DNA of 7,181 nt from assembly GCA_903879765.1 (NCBI GenBank), contig CAIRMS010000121.1:1-7181 (forward strand), given 5' to 3'. Source of the DNA: an uncultured Flavobacteriales bacterium. GTDB taxonomy: Bacteria > Bacteroidota > Bacteroidia > Flavobacteriales_D > Crocinitomicaceae. The translations under genes were made by a program, and so were the position numbers. Below are positions 6,832 through 7,181 of this stretch, one piece after another. Numbering within the stretch: the stretch's first letter is position 1; each line of letters opens with the position of its first letter. The notes beneath the pieces are model-generated. The model did not search any database. It saw only the letters and a list, made by a program, of their open reading frames with translations, and was not told where the DNA came from.

Positions 6832-7181
6832 ATGAAACATTTAGTACTTTTTGGATTCCTAGTAATCTCGTCTACCTTTTTTGCTCAAAAAGATCAAACA
6901 AAACGCATCGTTCAGATTAGAGGAAATGATACCACGATTATTGTTATTAATGAACGAATGGATAAAATGGACTCGATCCTAACGGAGGAGATGAAAAAAA
7001 TCTATGTAACGGATTCAATGATGACACGTGTAGATGTGTTTTTGGAAATGGATTCAACGATGATTTCCCAAGACGGTGAAGCATCTGTGGACTCTATCAA
7101 AGTGAAAATCGGAAACATGAAAATTGTCATTTTAGAGGACAAAGACGGCACAGCAAAAGGTCAAAAACGAATGATTATTGA
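6832..7181 (+). CDS. exported protein of unknown function, 3' end outside window
   Basis: An open frame starting at ATG 6832 continues to the window edge (116 complete codons). It begins with a clear signal peptide, MKHLVLFGFLVISSTFFAQ, probably cleaved before Q19, so the product is periplasmic or outer-membrane. The visible mature part is charged and rich in Met, Asp, Lys, Ile and Val. It has a beta-strand-like start (RIVQIRGNDTTIIVIN, 25-40), a helix-like middle (ERMDKMDSILTEEMKKI) and a closing VDSIKVKIGNMKIVILEDKD (86-105). I do not recognise the family. One possibility, from memory of similar Bacteroidota loci, is the N-terminal region of an outer-membrane beta-barrel protein; the barrel would lie beyond the window. 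The ECF-type promoter in front makes it the likeliest direct target of the neighbouring sigma factor. No Shine-Dalgarno sequence is present. Confidence 0.85.
   Translation, partial: MKHLVLFGFLVISSTFFAQKDQTKRIVQIRGNDTTIIVINERMDKMDSILTEEMKKIYVTDSMMTRVDVFLEMDSTMISQDGEASVDSIKVKIGNMKIVILEDKDGTAKGQKRMII

Noticed and set aside
7005..7030. A third TGTAAC-N16-CGT match (ending CGTG) inside the gene starting at 6832
   Set aside because: It lacks the leading T of the -35 box and the last C of the -10 box, lies within coding sequence, and has no gene start behind it in the visible sequence. It is most likely chance, though it should be included if the motif is scanned genome-wide.

Overview
This 7.2 kb window looks like a chromosomal stretch of a Bacteroidota bacterium, probably Flavobacteriales (a Crocinitomicaceae/Fluviicola-like origin is a guess). 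The reasons are AT-rich DNA, start codons mostly without Shine-Dalgarno sequences, Bacteroidota-style signal peptides ending in 'FFAQ' or 'GHTQ', a secreted double-amidohydrolase of a kind common in that phylum, and an ECF sigma / membrane anti-sigma pair. Every gene is on the + strand and no mobile element was seen.

Layout. (1) Bases 1-139 are the 3' end of the RNase P RNA gene (rnpB), including the tRNA-CCA-binding GGT, a GNRA-capped P18-like hairpin and the universally conserved 3' block. (2) An AlkD-like DNA alkylation repair glycosylase (155-829) starts about 15 nt after the rnpB end and carries the full W/D/W active-site set. (3) A 1014-residue secreted tandem amidohydrolase (862-3906) and a second 424-residue secreted amidohydrolase-like protein (3909-5183) are almost contiguous. 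Of the three amidohydrolase modules, only the C-terminal half of the large protein keeps a complete metal site; the other two have lost the HxH pair and the catalytic-Asp position. (4) An ECF sigma factor (5237-5722) overlaps a single-pass membrane anti-sigma protein (5719-6774) by ATGA. (5) A secreted protein of unknown function begins at 6832 and runs off the window.

The most notable signal is regulatory. The sequence TTGTAAC-N16-CGTC occurs exactly twice, once just before the ECF sigma gene and once just before the secreted-protein gene at 6832. Its form is that of an ECF -35/-10 promoter. The simplest reading is that the sigma factor drives its own operon and the adjacent exported gene, giving a small envelope-response module (sigma, membrane anti-sigma, exported target) whose recognition sequence can be read from this window. 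The anti-sigma protein also carries an apparent tandem duplication of a short helical motif on its cytoplasmic side.
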